NCBI RefSeq assembly: GCF_900142005.1
Contig: NZ_FQZL01000005.1
Span: forward strand, 124,001 to 188,000
Direction: 5' to 3'
Origin: Dethiosulfatibacter aminovorans DSM 17477
Lineage (GTDB): Bacteria > Bacillota > Clostridia > Tissierellales > Dethiosulfatibacteraceae
DNA: 64,000 nt
Every line of letters starts with the position of its first letter. Position 1 is the first letter of the stretch. Shown piece after piece: positions 34,829-43,528 of the stretch. The position numbers and the translations under genes were made by a program. Under the pieces are notes generated by a model. The model did no database searches. It worked only from the letters and a program-made list of their open reading frames with translations, and was not told the origin of the DNA.

Positions 34829-35860
34829 ATGGATAGCAATTATATAGAAATATCTGAAAAGAGAAAGAAGGAACATATTGAGAATTTTTTGAAGGGGAAA
34901 AGCAGGAATTCAAACCTCTTTGGAGATGTTGTTCTTGATAACAATTCGTTTCCGGAACTGGACTTTTCGGAGATTGTAACTGACATTACCTTCCTTGGGA
35001 AGAAGATTGATTATCCAGTAATGATAAATGCTGCAACAGGAGGGTTCGACGGAGCCCTTGAAATCAACAGGGGGCTTGCTGAACTGGCCGGCAGATTCAA
35101 CATCCCCATGGCTGTAGGCTCTCAATCCCTTGGACTGAAAAGCGGAAACCACAAGTCCTACAAGGTGGTTAGAGAGGTGTTGAAGGACAAGGTGGTTCTG
35201 GCCAATCTTTCAGCCCATGCAAACCTGGATGACGTATCAAGAGCCATAGACATGGTCAAGGCAGACGGGGTGCAGCTGCACCTTAATGCTCCCCAGGAAA
35301 TGTGCATGGAGGAAGGGGACAGGCATTTTAGGGGAGTCCTCGACAATATCGAATATGTATCCAGGCGCATCGAAGTTCCTGTCATAGTCAAGGAAGTGGG
35401 CTTTGGAATGTCGAAGACTTCCGTGAAGAGGCTTGTGGATATGGGAATCGAGTATGTGGATATAGGCGGCAAAGGAGGAACCAATTTCATTGAAATCGAG
35501 GACCTCAGGAATAAAACCATTGATTACTCGGATCTCTATGACTGGGGAATACCGACAGCAGCGTGTCTTCTGCAGTGCAGGGAACTTAAGGGAGATATAA
35601 AAATAATAGCAAGCGGAGGCATGGAATCTGCTTCCGACATAGTAAAGTCTCTGTCTTTGAACAGTGAACTGGCGGCAGTCTGCGGTGTTGTATTGAGGCG
35701 ATATCTGGAAAGGGGATACAAGGCTGCGGAGAAATTGATGGAAGAGATTTTTCACAAGATGAAAGTCATGATGATGCTTCTAGGATGCAGAAGTATTGAA
35801 GATTTGAGAAATCTGGACCCCATGATCAAGGGAGAATTGAAAGAATGGATGAGGGATTGA
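34829..35860 (+). CDS. fni: Type 2 isopentenyl-diphosphate delta-isomerase (FMN)
   Basis: 343 residues. It interconverts IPP and DMAPP with FMN and NADPH. Family motifs: INAATGGF, MAVGSQSLGL, QLHLNAPQEMCMEEGDR, VKEVGFGMSKTS and DIGGKGGTNFIEIE, then IASGGMESASDIVKSL in the phosphate-binding part of the TIM barrel. It supplies isoprenoids for cell-wall carrier lipids and quinone-like compounds. It precedes the DUF2161 gene with no gap. Confidence 0.93.
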   Translation: MDSNYIEISEKRKKEHIENFLKGKSRNSNLFGDVVLDNNSFPELDFSEIVTDITFLGKKIDYPVMINAATGGFDGALEINRGLAELAGRFNIPMAVGSQSLGLKSGNHKSYKVVREVLKDKVVLANLSAHANLDDVSRAIDMVKADGVQLHLNAPQEMCMEEGDRHFRGVLDNIEYVSRRIEVPVIVKEVGFGMSKTSVKRLVDMGIEYVDIGGKGGTNFIEIEDLRNKTIDYSDLYDWGIPTAACLLQCRELKGDIKIIASGGMESASDIVKSLSLNSELAAVCGVVLRRYLERGYKAAEKLMEEIFHKMKVMMMLLGCRSIEDLRNLDPMIKGELKEWMRD

Positions 35861-35866
35861 TTGAAA

Positions 35867-36568
35867 ATGAAAGAAACTGAATTATACCAGCCGGTAAAGG
35901 ACTTGTTTGAGGGAATGGGATACGAGGTCTACAGCGAAGTCGATGACATGGATGTGGTGGCCGTAAAGGACGACAGAAAAATCGTAATAGAGCTAAAGAC
36001 ATCCCTCAGCATGAAGCTTCTGATTCAGGCAGTGAAGAGACAGAAGATATATGAAGATGTCTATGTTGCTGTGCCTTTTCCCAAGTTCAAGAAAAGATTC
36101 TCCAAGGATTTTAAGGACAAGGAATACCTGTTGAGAAGACTTGAGCTTGGACTTATTTTTGTTTCATTCAACGAAAAGAATGCCTATGCTCAGATAGCCC
36201 TGGAACCGAAACCTTTCAATCTTCAAATCAGCAGGACAAGAAGCAAGAAGAAAAGAACCCTTGTGGACAGGGAGCTTTCAAACAGGCACGGAGACAACAA
36301 TACTGGCGGAACCAAGGGTAAGCTTGTCACTGCATACAGGGAGAAAGCATTGGAACTGGCTTCATATTTGAGGGAAACGGATGAAATGACTACGGGAGAG
36401 CTTAGGGAAGCTTCCGGAAATGAAAAGTCCACTAATATCCTCTACAAAAACTACTATGGGTGGTTCGAAAGGGCGGACAAGGGCGTCTACAGGCTCAGCA
36501 ACAAGGGACGCAGCGAGGTGGAGAACTACAACCATATAATAGACAAGATAAGGAGCAAGGAAGATTAA
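35867..36568 (+). CDS. DUF2161 protein with PD-(D/E)XK nuclease-like fold
   Basis: About 233 residues. The N-terminal 100 residues show the nuclease-like core D-V-V-A-V...IVIELKTS, where the Asp and E-x-K would bind metal; the C-terminal part (about 150-235) resembles a winged-helix segment with many charged residues. DUF2161 proteins are annotated as putative PD-(D/E)XK phosphodiesterases with no proven role. GAGGGA lies upstream; either the TTG at 35861 or the ATG at 35867 could start it, and I prefer the ATG. It follows fni directly and is probably co-transcribed. Confidence 0.75.
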   Translation: MKETELYQPVKDLFEGMGYEVYSEVDDMDVVAVKDDRKIVIELKTSLSMKLLIQAVKRQKIYEDVYVAVPFPKFKKRFSKDFKDKEYLLRRLELGLIFVSFNEKNAYAQIALEPKPFNLQISRTRSKKKRTLVDRELSNRHGDNNTGGTKGKLVTAYREKALELASYLRETDEMTTGELREASGNEKSTNILYKNYYGWFERADKGVYRLSNKGRSEVENYNHIIDKIRSKED

Positions 36569-36601
36569 AATGAGCATATTTTGCTTTATTTTTTGATTTA
36601 T

Positions 36602-36613
36602 ATTTGCTATAAT
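36602..36613 (+). promoter_or_regulatory. Extended -10 promoter of tRNA-Val
   Basis: TGCTATAAT ends at 36613, 20 bases before the tRNA; the -35 is weak. Confidence 0.5.
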
Positions 36614-36633
36614 ATCACTATATTGTGAATATT

Positions 36634-36709
36634 GGAAAATTAACTCAGCTGGTAGAGTACTTCCTTGACGTGGAAGAAGTCATGGGTTCGAGTCCCGTAT
36701 TTTCCACCA
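36634..36709 (+). tRNA. tRNA-Val (anticodon GAC)
   Basis: 76 nt with encoded CCA. Acceptor GGAAAAT/ATTTTCC, anticodon stem CTTCC/GGAAG with loop TTGACGT (GAC), T arm CGGG-type GGGTTCGAGTCCC. Confidence 0.95.
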
Positions 36710-36712
36710 GTA

Positions 36713-36750
36713 AAAAACCGCATCGTTTTTAATGATGCGGTTTTTTTATA
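36713..36750 (+). terminator. Terminator after tRNA-Val
   Basis: AAAAAACCGCATC pairs with GATGCGGTTTTTTT around an AT-rich loop. Confidence 0.88.
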
Positions 36751-37040
36751 ATGTAAATAATCCGCTGCGCGTAGTAGTGTAAACTGACCTCTTTAAGTCG
36801 GGTTTGCAACATAATTTTTAGGAGGTCAACAGCATAAAGGAATCGCACTATATAAATAAAATGTGATTTTTTATTAGTGTGCAATTACCAAAATTTGAAA
36901 CAAAAAACACTTGGGGAAAGCCAGATATTTGCAGAAAATCTTGTTATATTTGTAACAAATCGTGACAAAACTCAACAATACATACTGTGGGAAGATGATG
37001 AAAAATGAGTTATTGTATCGAAATAGAACACTGGTGCACA
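36751..37040. other. Intergenic region without an identified gene
   Basis: Starts with TGTAAACTGACCTC (about 36779) and AAGTCGGGTT, and includes an AGGAGG (36822-36827) that leads to no credible frame. No IS ends or coding remnants could be demonstrated. Confidence 0.35.
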
Positions 37041-37161
37041 ATGGAACGTTGGATTGTTGCCGAAGCTCGCTAATGTGAAACAAAAACTCAAGAAAATTGT
37101 CGTTGCAAAATTGTGAAAACATTTATTTTGCTGAGGTGCAGATATCGGTATGTTACTTGCT
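37041..37161 (+). promoter_or_regulatory. Sigma-54-type promoter and upstream region ahead of the alcohol dehydrogenase
   Basis: CGGTATGTTACTTGC (37146-37160) has GG (37147-37148) and GC (37159-37160) separated by 10 bases, the -24/-12 geometry. The 120 bases upstream are homologous to those before the AOR at 39077: ATGGAAC occurs exactly 72 bases before GTGAAAAC in both, and GTGAAAAC is exactly 40 bases before the -12 segment CTTGC in both. It lies about 330 bases upstream of the gene, which also has a closer sigma-A promoter. Confidence 0.55.
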
Positions 37162-37424
37162 TTAGGAAAATGCATATTCATTATAAAATCAGCTGCTAGG
37201 AGAAAAACAAAGAGGTATTATAAATATACAAAAGCATGAAAAACATGCACTATATAATATCGAAGAAATAGATTGCGTGAAATATAAGACGAAAAGTATA
37301 AACATTGATTAACATTGATAATACTTTGACTGGATTGATAAAACCTTAACGATATTTTTGCTGAATCTTCAAATACAATTGTTGAGGGGTTTGTGAGTGG
37401 GCTAATAAATATGCAAAAAAACAG

Positions 37425-37453
37425 TTGCATTCCATTTTTTGCGGTGCTATAAT
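37425..37453 (+). promoter_or_regulatory. Sigma-A promoter of the iron alcohol dehydrogenase
   Basis: TTGCAT (37425-37430), 17 bases, TATAAT (37448-37453) with an extended TGC. Confidence 0.75.
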
Positions 37454-37488
37454 TTGTCCCATAGCAAAAATTTTAAGGAGGAAACAAA

Positions 37489-38640
37489 TTGGCAGTGAAT
37501 GAATATTTTATACCTACGGTGAACTTGATTGGAGCAGGATGTGTAAATGAACTTGGAAACAAGGTGGCTGATCTTGGAGGGAAGAAAGTTCTTCTTGTAA
37601 CGGACGCCATGCTGGTTAAATTGGGAATGGCTGCAAAGGTTGAAGGGATTCTTGAAGATGCAGGAATTGATGTAGTCATATTTGGCGGAGCGGAACCTAA
37701 TCCTACTGACAAAAACGTGGAAGCCGGCCTGGTAGTGTGGAATGAAGAAAAATGTGACTCTATTGTATCCCTGGGCGGAGGTTCTTCCCATGACTGTGCA
37801 AAAGGAATTGGACTGGTTGCCTCGAATGGTGGTAAAATTCAGGATTTTGAAGGTGTAAACCAGTCGAAAAATACAATGGTTCCTTTGGTTTCTGTTAATA
37901 CTACTGCGGGGACTGCATCGGAAATGACAAGATTTTGCATTATAACAGATTCGGCCCGTAAAGTTAAAATGGCTATTGTTGACTGGAGAGTAACGCCTGC
38001 ACTGTCCATCAATGATCCTGAGCTTATGGTGGGTATGCCGTCTTCTTTGACTGCTGCTACTGGCATGGATGCACTTACTCATTCCGTTGAGGCATACGTT
38101 TCAACTGCAGCAAATCCATTGACGGATTCGGCGGCATTGATGTCCATAAAACTTATTGCAGAGTATCTGCCTATGGCGGTAGCGAATGGAACAAATATGG
38201 TTGCAAGAGAGAAGATGGCCTATGCACAGTATCTTGCCGGAATGGCTTTCAACAATGCCTCCTTGGGTTATGTACATGCTATGGCTCATCAGCTTGGTGG
38301 ATTCTATAATTTGCCTCATGGAGTGTGCAATGCAATTCTTCTTCCGGTTGTATCCGAATTCAACCTGATCGGAAATACTGAAAGGTTCAAGGATATTGCT
38401 GATGCTTTGGGAGTGAATGTTGATGGTTTATCGACTGTAGATGCTGCAAAGGCGGCAATAGAAGCTATCAAGGAGCTTTCTAGTTCAATAGGAATACCTG
38501 CCGGTTTGACTGAACTAGGTGTTAAGGAAGAAGATTTTGAGGTTATGGCTACAAATGCAAAACTGGATGCATGTCAATTGACTAATCCAAGGCTTGCTAC
38601 ACTAGAACAGGTCATGGAGATGTACAAGATTGCTATGTAA
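37489..38640 (+). CDS. Iron-containing alcohol dehydrogenase
   Basis: 383 residues, group III Fe-dependent dehydrogenase (1,3-propanediol/YiaY/AdhB type). NAD binding is marked by [14 protein letters not shown], and metal ligands sit in [15 protein letters not shown], then [20 protein letters not shown]. It reduces aldehydes to alcohols or oxidises alcohols, including 4-hydroxybutyrate in some clades; the substrate is not fixed by sequence. TTG is the start codon, with AAGGAGG 7 bases upstream. It has both a sigma-A promoter and a distal sigma-54-like promoter matching that of the following AOR gene, so the two enzymes may handle the same aldehyde. Confidence 0.92.
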   Translation: MAVNEYFIPTVNLIGAGCVNELGNKVADLGGKKVLLVTDAMLVKLGMAAKVEGILEDAGIDVVIFGGAEPNPTDKNVEAGLVVWNEEKCDSIVSLGGGSSHDCAKGIGLVASNGGKIQDFEGVNQSKNTMVPLVSVNTTAGTASEMTRFCIITDSARKVKMAIVDWRVTPALSINDPELMVGMPSSLTAATGMDALTHSVEAYVSTAANPLTDSAALMSIKLIAEYLPMAVANGTNMVAREKMAYAQYLAGMAFNNASLGYVHAMAHQLGGFYNLPHGVCNAILLPVVSEFNLIGNTERFKDIADALGVNVDGLSTVDAAKAAIEAIKELSSSIGIPAGLTELGVKEEDFEVMATNAKLDACQLTNPRLATLEQVMEMYKIAM

Positions 38641-38688
38641 TTTAGCAAATTACATTAATAAATACAATATATAAAGAGAATACATTAT

Positions 38689-38721
38689 AGGGAAGTTCGG
38701 TTACGGACTTTCCTTTGTTTA
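38689..38721 (+). terminator. Terminator after the alcohol dehydrogenase
   Basis: An 11 bp stem, AGGGAAGTTCG (38689-38699) with CGGACTTTCCT (38704-38714), allowing two G-T pairs, loop GTTA and tail TTGTTT. Confidence 0.75.
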
Positions 38722-38908
38722 ATCCAAGGATGTTCGTATTTGGCGAGTGGACATAGTTGCAAACTTTTGGAATGACCGGCATGCGATATAAACGCGATTA
38801 TAAAATAAAGATGGTTAAAAGCGCTACGAAACATAGCAAAAATAACAAAATATGCCGAAAAACAGATAGCGAAACAAAAGGTGCTACAAAACGATACATA
38901 GATACAAA
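38722..38908. other. Upstream intergenic region of the second AOR
   Basis: No gene. Two small dyads may be activator sites: GCTACGAAACATAGC (about 38822-38836) and a TAGC...GCTA pair about 40 bases further on. Confidence 0.4.
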
Positions 38909-39029
38909 ATGGAACAGTGGAATATCGCTTCAATTGTCACGTAATGCAACAAAAACTGGATCTGGTATCATTTCGGAATGGTGAAAACGTTTAAAATGCT
39001 TGATTGTTAATATTGGCATGTTACTTGCA
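38909..39029 (+). promoter_or_regulatory. Sigma-54 promoter and upstream region of the second AOR
   Basis: TTGGCATGTTACTTGCA (39013-39029): GG at 39015-39016 and GC at 39027-39028, ten bases apart, nearly perfect -24/-12 consensus. The upstream 105 bases match the region before the alcohol dehydrogenase. The transcript start is followed by an AAAGAACT...AGTTCTTT hairpin (39033-39066). Confidence 0.8.
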
Positions 39030-39076
39030 CATAAAGAACTCATACTGATTACATTAATAGTTCTTTAGGAGGAAAT

Positions 39077-40852
39077 ATGAACAAATTTATACGTATTGAC
39101 ATGACAACTTTACAAGCAAGCGTTGGAGATGTACCTGAAAAGTATGCAGGTCTTGGTGGACGTGCATTGACTTCAAATTTTGTAAATGACGAAGTCAAGC
39201 CTACGTGCCATCCATTAGGTAAAAACAACAAGCTGATATTTGCCCCAGGTCTTTTGAGCGGAACAACTGCTCCAAACTCCGGACGTATCTCGGTTGGAGG
39301 AAAAAGTCCTTTGACAGGAGGCATAAAGGAATGTAACTCCGGTGGAACCATGTCTCAAATAGTAGCCAGGATGGGTATCAAGGCTTTTGTAATTGAAGGA
39401 ATGCCCGCGGAAGACAAATTCTATATAATAAAAATAGATATGGAAGGAGTTACTATTGAGGAAGCTCCTGAGGAAATACTGGGTGGATGTGGAAACTATA
39501 AAGCAATAGAGATACTAAGCGAAAAATACGGAAAGAAAGTAGCTATCGCCATTGCAGGACCGGCGGGAGAATATCGTTTGCCGTCTGCAAATATCTCATT
39601 GAAAGACCCCGAAGGAAACATCCGAAGTGCAGGACGTGGAGGTCTGGGTGCCGTTCTGGGATCAAAGAAGGTCAAGGCTGTTGTAATTGATGGAACTGGT
39701 GCAGGAAAGATAGAGGTTGCAGATCCGGAAAAATTCAGGGAAGCTTCAAAGGTGTTTGCAAAGGCTCTTCTAGACCATCCCGTGGCTGGACAAGGGCTTG
39801 CAGCTTATGGTACCGATGTACTTGTCAATATTCTTAATGAAGCTGGCGGATTGCCTGCCCGAAATTTTACAAAGGGACGAATAGACTATAATGACAACAT
39901 CTCCGGTGAAACTTTGAATGCGACAATTACAGAACGTGGCGGGGAAGGCAAGGTGTCCCACGGATGCCATCCTGGATGTGTAATCAGATGTTCGCAATGG
40001 TATGCCGACAAGAGTGGAAAGTATGTAACAAGCGGTTTTGAGTATGAAACCATCTGGGGACTTGGAGCCGATGCGGGTATCGAGGATCTTGATGCAATAG
40101 CATATATAGACAGGGCAATGGATGATATTGGAGTGGATAGTATAGAAACTGCTGTTGCAGTGGCTACTGCAATGGAAGGTGGATTGATTCCCTGGGGTGA
40201 TGGGAAAGCCGTACTTGAAATAGTGAAGGATATGGCCAAGCCTACACCACTTGCAAGGATTATAGGAAGTGGAGCTGCCGTTGTAGGAAAAACATGCGGT
40301 CTTTTCAGGGTCCCTGTAGTTAAGAATCAGGCAATACCTGCATACGATCCTCGTTCAGTCAAGGGTATAGGACTTACCTATGCAACGACTCCAATGGGAG
40401 CGGACCATACGGCAGGATACTGTATTTCAGGTAATATTTTAAAGGTTGGAGCAGATATCGACCCACTCAAGAAGGATGGACAGATAGAATATGCAAGAGC
40501 CATGCAGATAGGAACTGCAGCAATAGACAGCACGGGAATGTGCCTCTTCGTATACTTCGGTATTGCTGACAATCCGGCAGGCTTCCAGGCTCTGATAGAT
40601 ATGATAAACGCACAGTACGGACTGGCTCTTACTGCAGATGACGTAAACAAGCTGGGAGAATCGGTTCTCAAGGTTGAATTGGACTTCAACAAGAGGGCGG
40701 GATTCACCAGGGAAGACGACAGATTGCCTGAATTCATGGAATATGAACCATTGTCACCACACAATGTTGTTTGGGACTTCACACCTGAAGAGATTGACCA
40801 GGTTATGAATTTCGATAGTGAAGGTGAATCAGAAGAACTCAGAATAAGCTAG
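39077..40852 (+). CDS. AOR-family tungsten/molybdenum oxidoreductase, YdhV-like
   Basis: 591 residues. The AOR fold is clear: GGRALTSNFVNDEV at the start, SGTTAPNSGRISVGGKSPLTGG, and GRGGLGAVLGSKKVKAVVIDG for the pterin site. The FeS ligands are spaced C297-x3-C301-x3-C305 (GCHPGCVIRC), unlike the x2/x3 spacing of the AOR at 6388, with a fourth Cys probably in STGMCLFVYFG. From memory the CHPGCVIRC pattern is shared by the YdhV-type subgroup, whose substrate is uncertain. It is behind a sigma-54 promoter and followed by two MoaD-like genes. Start set by TTTAGGAGGA. Confidence 0.88.
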   Translation: MNKFIRIDMTTLQASVGDVPEKYAGLGGRALTSNFVNDEVKPTCHPLGKNNKLIFAPGLLSGTTAPNSGRISVGGKSPLTGGIKECNSGGTMSQIVARMGIKAFVIEGMPAEDKFYIIKIDMEGVTIEEAPEEILGGCGNYKAIEILSEKYGKKVAIAIAGPAGEYRLPSANISLKDPEGNIRSAGRGGLGAVLGSKKVKAVVIDGTGAGKIEVADPEKFREASKVFAKALLDHPVAGQGLAAYGTDVLVNILNEAGGLPARNFTKGRIDYNDNISGETLNATITERGGEGKVSHGCHPGCVIRCSQWYADKSGKYVTSGFEYETIWGLGADAGIEDLDAIAYIDRAMDDIGVDSIETAVAVATAMEGGLIPWGDGKAVLEIVKDMAKPTPLARIIGSGAAVVGKTCGLFRVPVVKNQAIPAYDPRSVKGIGLTYATTPMGADHTAGYCISGNILKVGADIDPLKKDGQIEYARAMQIGTAAIDSTGMCLFVYFGIADNPAGFQALIDMINAQYGLALTADDVNKLGESVLKVELDFNKRAGFTREDDRLPEFMEYEPLSPHNVVWDFTPEEIDQVMNFDSEGESEELRIS

Positions 40853-40931
40853 AATTAAGCTATAAAAAAGAAGGGATTTTTGTCTTGACATTCTGGGACA
40901 ATATATCCTAACATTATATATATAGATTACA

Positions 40932-40966
40932 TGATTGAGCCGGATTTGTGTCCGGCTCAATTATAT
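40932..40966 (+). terminator. Terminator-like hairpin between the second AOR and MoaD-like genes
   Basis: ATTGAGCCGG (40932-40941) and CCGGCTCAAT (40950-40959); tail TATATAC is weak, so partial read-through is likely. Confidence 0.65.
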
Positions 40967-41008
40967 ACTGGGTGATGCATAATAGCTACTTTGTCTAGGA
41001 GGAAAATT

Positions 41009-41344
41009 ATGTGTGGCAAGTCTAATAAAATTGAAATCAGGGGATTTTTACAACTGGATTCATACATCAGGAAGAAATATGGATCAATGCCTGTGTTTCT
41101 TGAAGTGGAGGGTCCTTTGTCAGGATTTGAACTGGCATACAGGATGGGAATCGATCCCCAGGATGTCGAAGTAATCTTTGTAAACGGCTTTGTGCAGGGT
41201 CTTGACTATACCATTAATCCTGGAGACAGAATGGCCTTTCTTCCGCCTGGTTGTCCCGGTCCATACAGGATTGCCCTTGGATTTTACGGAAAGAATCAGG
41301 ATAACGAAGCAAATTTCAAAATCATTAATAGGAAAAAGAAGTAA
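41009..41344 (+). CDS. MoaD/ThiS-like protein with C-terminal extension
   Basis: 111 residues from the ATG at 41009 (CTAGGAGGA upstream). The ubiquitin-like fold is seen in FLEVEGPLSGFELAYRMGID...VIFVNGFVQGLDYTINPGDRMAFLPP. Where MoaD proteins end in GG, this one reads PPGCPGPYRIALGFYGKN and continues for about 25 residues, so it cannot be activated at a C-terminal Gly unless it is trimmed. It sits between the AOR and a normal MoaD-like gene, so it may be a dedicated scaffold or a processed carrier for this enzyme. Confidence 0.72.
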   Translation: MCGKSNKIEIRGFLQLDSYIRKKYGSMPVFLEVEGPLSGFELAYRMGIDPQDVEVIFVNGFVQGLDYTINPGDRMAFLPPGCPGPYRIALGFYGKNQDNEANFKIINRKKK

Positions 41345-41362
41345 CTTGTGGGAGTGAGGTTA

Positions 41363-41587
41363 ATGAAAATAACAGTGAAGCTTTTTGCAACCCTGAGGGA
41401 AAATCGGGAAAAGGTGGCAATACATGACATCGACGAAGGTACAACTCCGAAGGACATAATAGAAGGATTGGACATACCCCTCAAGGATGTTGCCATCATA
41501 ATGGTCAACGGCAGAAGGGTGGATGAAGATGCAGAGATGAAGGATGGCGATGTGCTGGCTTTGTTTCCCCCTGTAGGCGGAGGTTGA
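41363..41587 (+). CDS. moaD: MoaD-like sulfur carrier
   Basis: 74 residues: MKITVKLFATLRENREKV at the start and ALFPPVGGG at the end, the classical thiocarboxylate carrier with di-glycine tail. It is expected to supply sulfur for pterin dithiolene formation in the cofactor of the AOR encoded upstream. GGAGTGAGGT precedes the ATG at 41363. It is the last gene of the unit before a strong bidirectional terminator. Confidence 0.85.
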   Translation: MKITVKLFATLRENREKVAIHDIDEGTTPKDIIEGLDIPLKDVAIIMVNGRRVDEDAEMKDGDVLALFPPVGGG

Positions 41588-41621
41588 GAAGTACAGCGAG
41601 CAAGCAACTTAAACAGAAAAC

Positions 41622-41672
41622 AAACACCCGGCAACTACGGTGAATTTTCACTGGAGTGCCGGGTGTTTTTGA
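41622..41672. terminator. Bidirectional terminator, MoaD / TRAP operon
   Basis: AAACACCCGGCA (41622-41633) pairs with TGCCGGGTGTTT (41657-41668), T-rich both ways. Confidence 0.88.
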
Positions 41673-41688
41673 TTCCGGTGTTGTGTTA

Positions 41689-42975
41689 TTACATGCCAAA
41701 CAAATTCGGAAGAAATAAAGTGATATTTGGTATAAAGGTTACCAGAATCAGTGCAACTAATAGAGCCAGAAGGAAAGGCCAGATTGCCTTTACAAGGTTT
41801 TCAAACTTCATGCCCGTTATACCGCAGGCAACGAATAGGTTTGATCCAACCGGCGGTGTTATGAATCCTATTGATAGGTTGAGTATCATCATTACGCCGA
41901 AGTGATATACGTCTATACCGTACTGTGCAACTATAGGGTACAGTATTGGACTGAGGATTATGATGGCCGTGAAAGTCTCCATTACACAACCAACTACCAG
42001 AAGTATCAGGTTTATTACTATTAGGAGCACAAATATGTTGCTGCTCATTGAAGTAAGTGCTGATTCAACCATTTTCGGTACGCCTTCGATTGTGAGGATC
42101 TTTCCTAGAACCGATCCCGTTGCAACAACTATGAGTATTGAAGATACCGTTATGGCTGAGCTTATGAATGCCGTTGTAGTGGCTTTGATGGAAAGTTCCT
42201 TGTATATGAATTTTCCGACGATGAATCCGTATACGCAGGCAACCACGGCAGCCTCTGTTGCAGAGAATATTCCTCCGTAGATACCGCCTATTATGATTAC
42301 CGGTACGAAGAGGGCCCAGATTGCCTTCACTGCATTCCTGAGAACATTCTTTATGCTGAATTTCTCGTTTGATCCCATGTAGCCGTCACGACGTGCGAAA
42401 TAGTAAACAAGAACTATGAGGGCGCCTCCCGCCAATAGACCGGGGCCAACTCCACCCATGAACATGTTTCCGGGTGATGCTGCTGGAAGTGCCACGCAGT
42501 ACATTACCATGGGGATGCTTGGCGGTATGATCGTTCCGAGAACTCCAGCCGCTGCAGTAAGTGCAGTAGCGAAGGACTTGGGATATCCCTGTTCCTCCAT
42601 TGCAGGAATCATGATTGTTCCTATGGCTGCAACTGTAGCTATTGCTGAACCGCTGATGGCTCCGAAGAAGATGCACGTGAGGACGGTTACTATTCCAAGT
42701 CCTCCCCTGACATGCCCTACCATGGAATTTGAAAGGTTAATAAGTCTCTTCGACAGCCCGCCTCCTTCCATTATTGATCCCGCAAGTATGAAGAAGGGGA
42801 TTGCTATTAGAGGGAAGCTGTTCATTGAGGAAAATATTGATTGCGAAATATAGTCAAGTCCCATTGCACCTCCTGAAAATCCATAGATGCAAAGTGCGAT
42901 TCCTATTGATACGCCTATTGGCACCGACAGGAATACGAAGAGGAAAAAGGAAGCCAACAATAAAAATATATGCAT
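41689..42975 (-). CDS. dctM: TRAP transporter, large permease DctM
   Basis: 428 residues, about 12 helices, DctM family (PFFILAGSIMEGGGLSKRLINLSNSMVGHVRGGLG near residue 60; TPPVGSNLFVACGITG near the C-terminus). It forms the main channel that imports an organic acid together with Na+ or H+. It follows dctQ by 2 bases. Binding protein DctP and DctQ are encoded upstream in the same operon. Confidence 0.94.
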   Translation of the reverse strand: MHIFLLLASFFLFVFLSVPIGVSIGIALCIYGFSGGAMGLDYISQSIFSSMNSFPLIAIPFFILAGSIMEGGGLSKRLINLSNSMVGHVRGGLGIVTVLTCIFFGAISGSAIATVAAIGTIMIPAMEEQGYPKSFATALTAAAGVLGTIIPPSIPMVMYCVALPAASPGNMFMGGVGPGLLAGGALIVLVYYFARRDGYMGSNEKFSIKNVLRNAVKAIWALFVPVIIIGGIYGGIFSATEAAVVACVYGFIVGKFIYKELSIKATTTAFISSAITVSSILIVVATGSVLGKILTIEGVPKMVESALTSMSSNIFVLLIVINLILLVVGCVMETFTAIIILSPILYPIVAQYGIDVYHFGVMMILNLSIGFITPPVGSNLFVACGITGMKFENLVKAIWPFLLALLVALILVTFIPNITLFLPNLFGM

Positions 42976-42977
42976 GA

Positions 42978-43475
42978 TTAACCTCCTATCCTTATTTGAT
43001 CCGCTCTTTCCTGGAAGAGCAGTCTTGTGTCGACTACGAGTCTGTAAATACTAAGTATGAATCCGATTGGTACTGCAATTTGAATCAACCACATTGAAAG
43101 ACCCGTTGATTCCGATATCTGCGGATTGATGAAGATGAGTTTGTATACCTTTATCAAGGAGAAATAGCTGAATACTCCGCAGAATACCATGAATACAAGG
43201 TTTGAAAATACTTTCAGGAAAAATTGTGCTTTTTTTGGAAGTATTACAAAGGCAAGTTCTACCTTGATATGCTTCCTTTTTTTGACAGCCAGTGAGATTC
43301 CAATGAATACGGACCAGATGAGCATGTAAGTCAGAAGGTCCTGACTCCATGATATGGAATAATTGATCACGTATCTGAAAAACACTTGTGCTGAGGCTAT
43401 TATGAGCATGGCCGTATAAGTGACTATCAGTATCCACTCTTCTACATGCTCGTCAAGCAATTTTAAAAATTTCAT
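42978..43475 (-). CDS. dctQ: TRAP transporter, small permease DctQ
   Basis: 165 residues with four hydrophobic helices; the central QVFFRYVINYSISWSQDLLTYMLIW pattern is typical of DctQ. It pairs with DctM. It lies between dctP and dctM. Confidence 0.92.
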   Translation of the reverse strand: MKFLKLLDEHVEEWILIVTYTAMLIIASAQVFFRYVINYSISWSQDLLTYMLIWSVFIGISLAVKKRKHIKVELAFVILPKKAQFFLKVFSNLVFMVFCGVFSYFSLIKVYKLIFINPQISESTGLSMWLIQIAVPIGFILSIYRLVVDTRLLFQERADQIRIGG

Positions 43476-43528
43476 TTATAACCTCCGTAAATAGTACAGG
43501 GTGTCAAAAGACACCCTGTATTTAACTC

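Noticed and set aside
36779-36830. A TGTAAACTGACCTC stretch with an AGGAGG that resembled the edge of an insertion element
   Set aside because: No inverted terminal repeat, target duplication or transposase remnant could be found on either strand.
37447-38082. A 211-codon minus-strand frame inside the alcohol dehydrogenase
   Set aside because: It is antisense to a confident Fe-ADH gene, with a Cys/His/Asn-rich composition expected of a shadow frame and no ribosome site.
38757-38984. A 75-codon frame in the leader of the second AOR
   Set aside because: It covers the conserved sigma-54 control region, has no ribosome site and its translation is Lys/Arg/Thr-rich without family resemblance.
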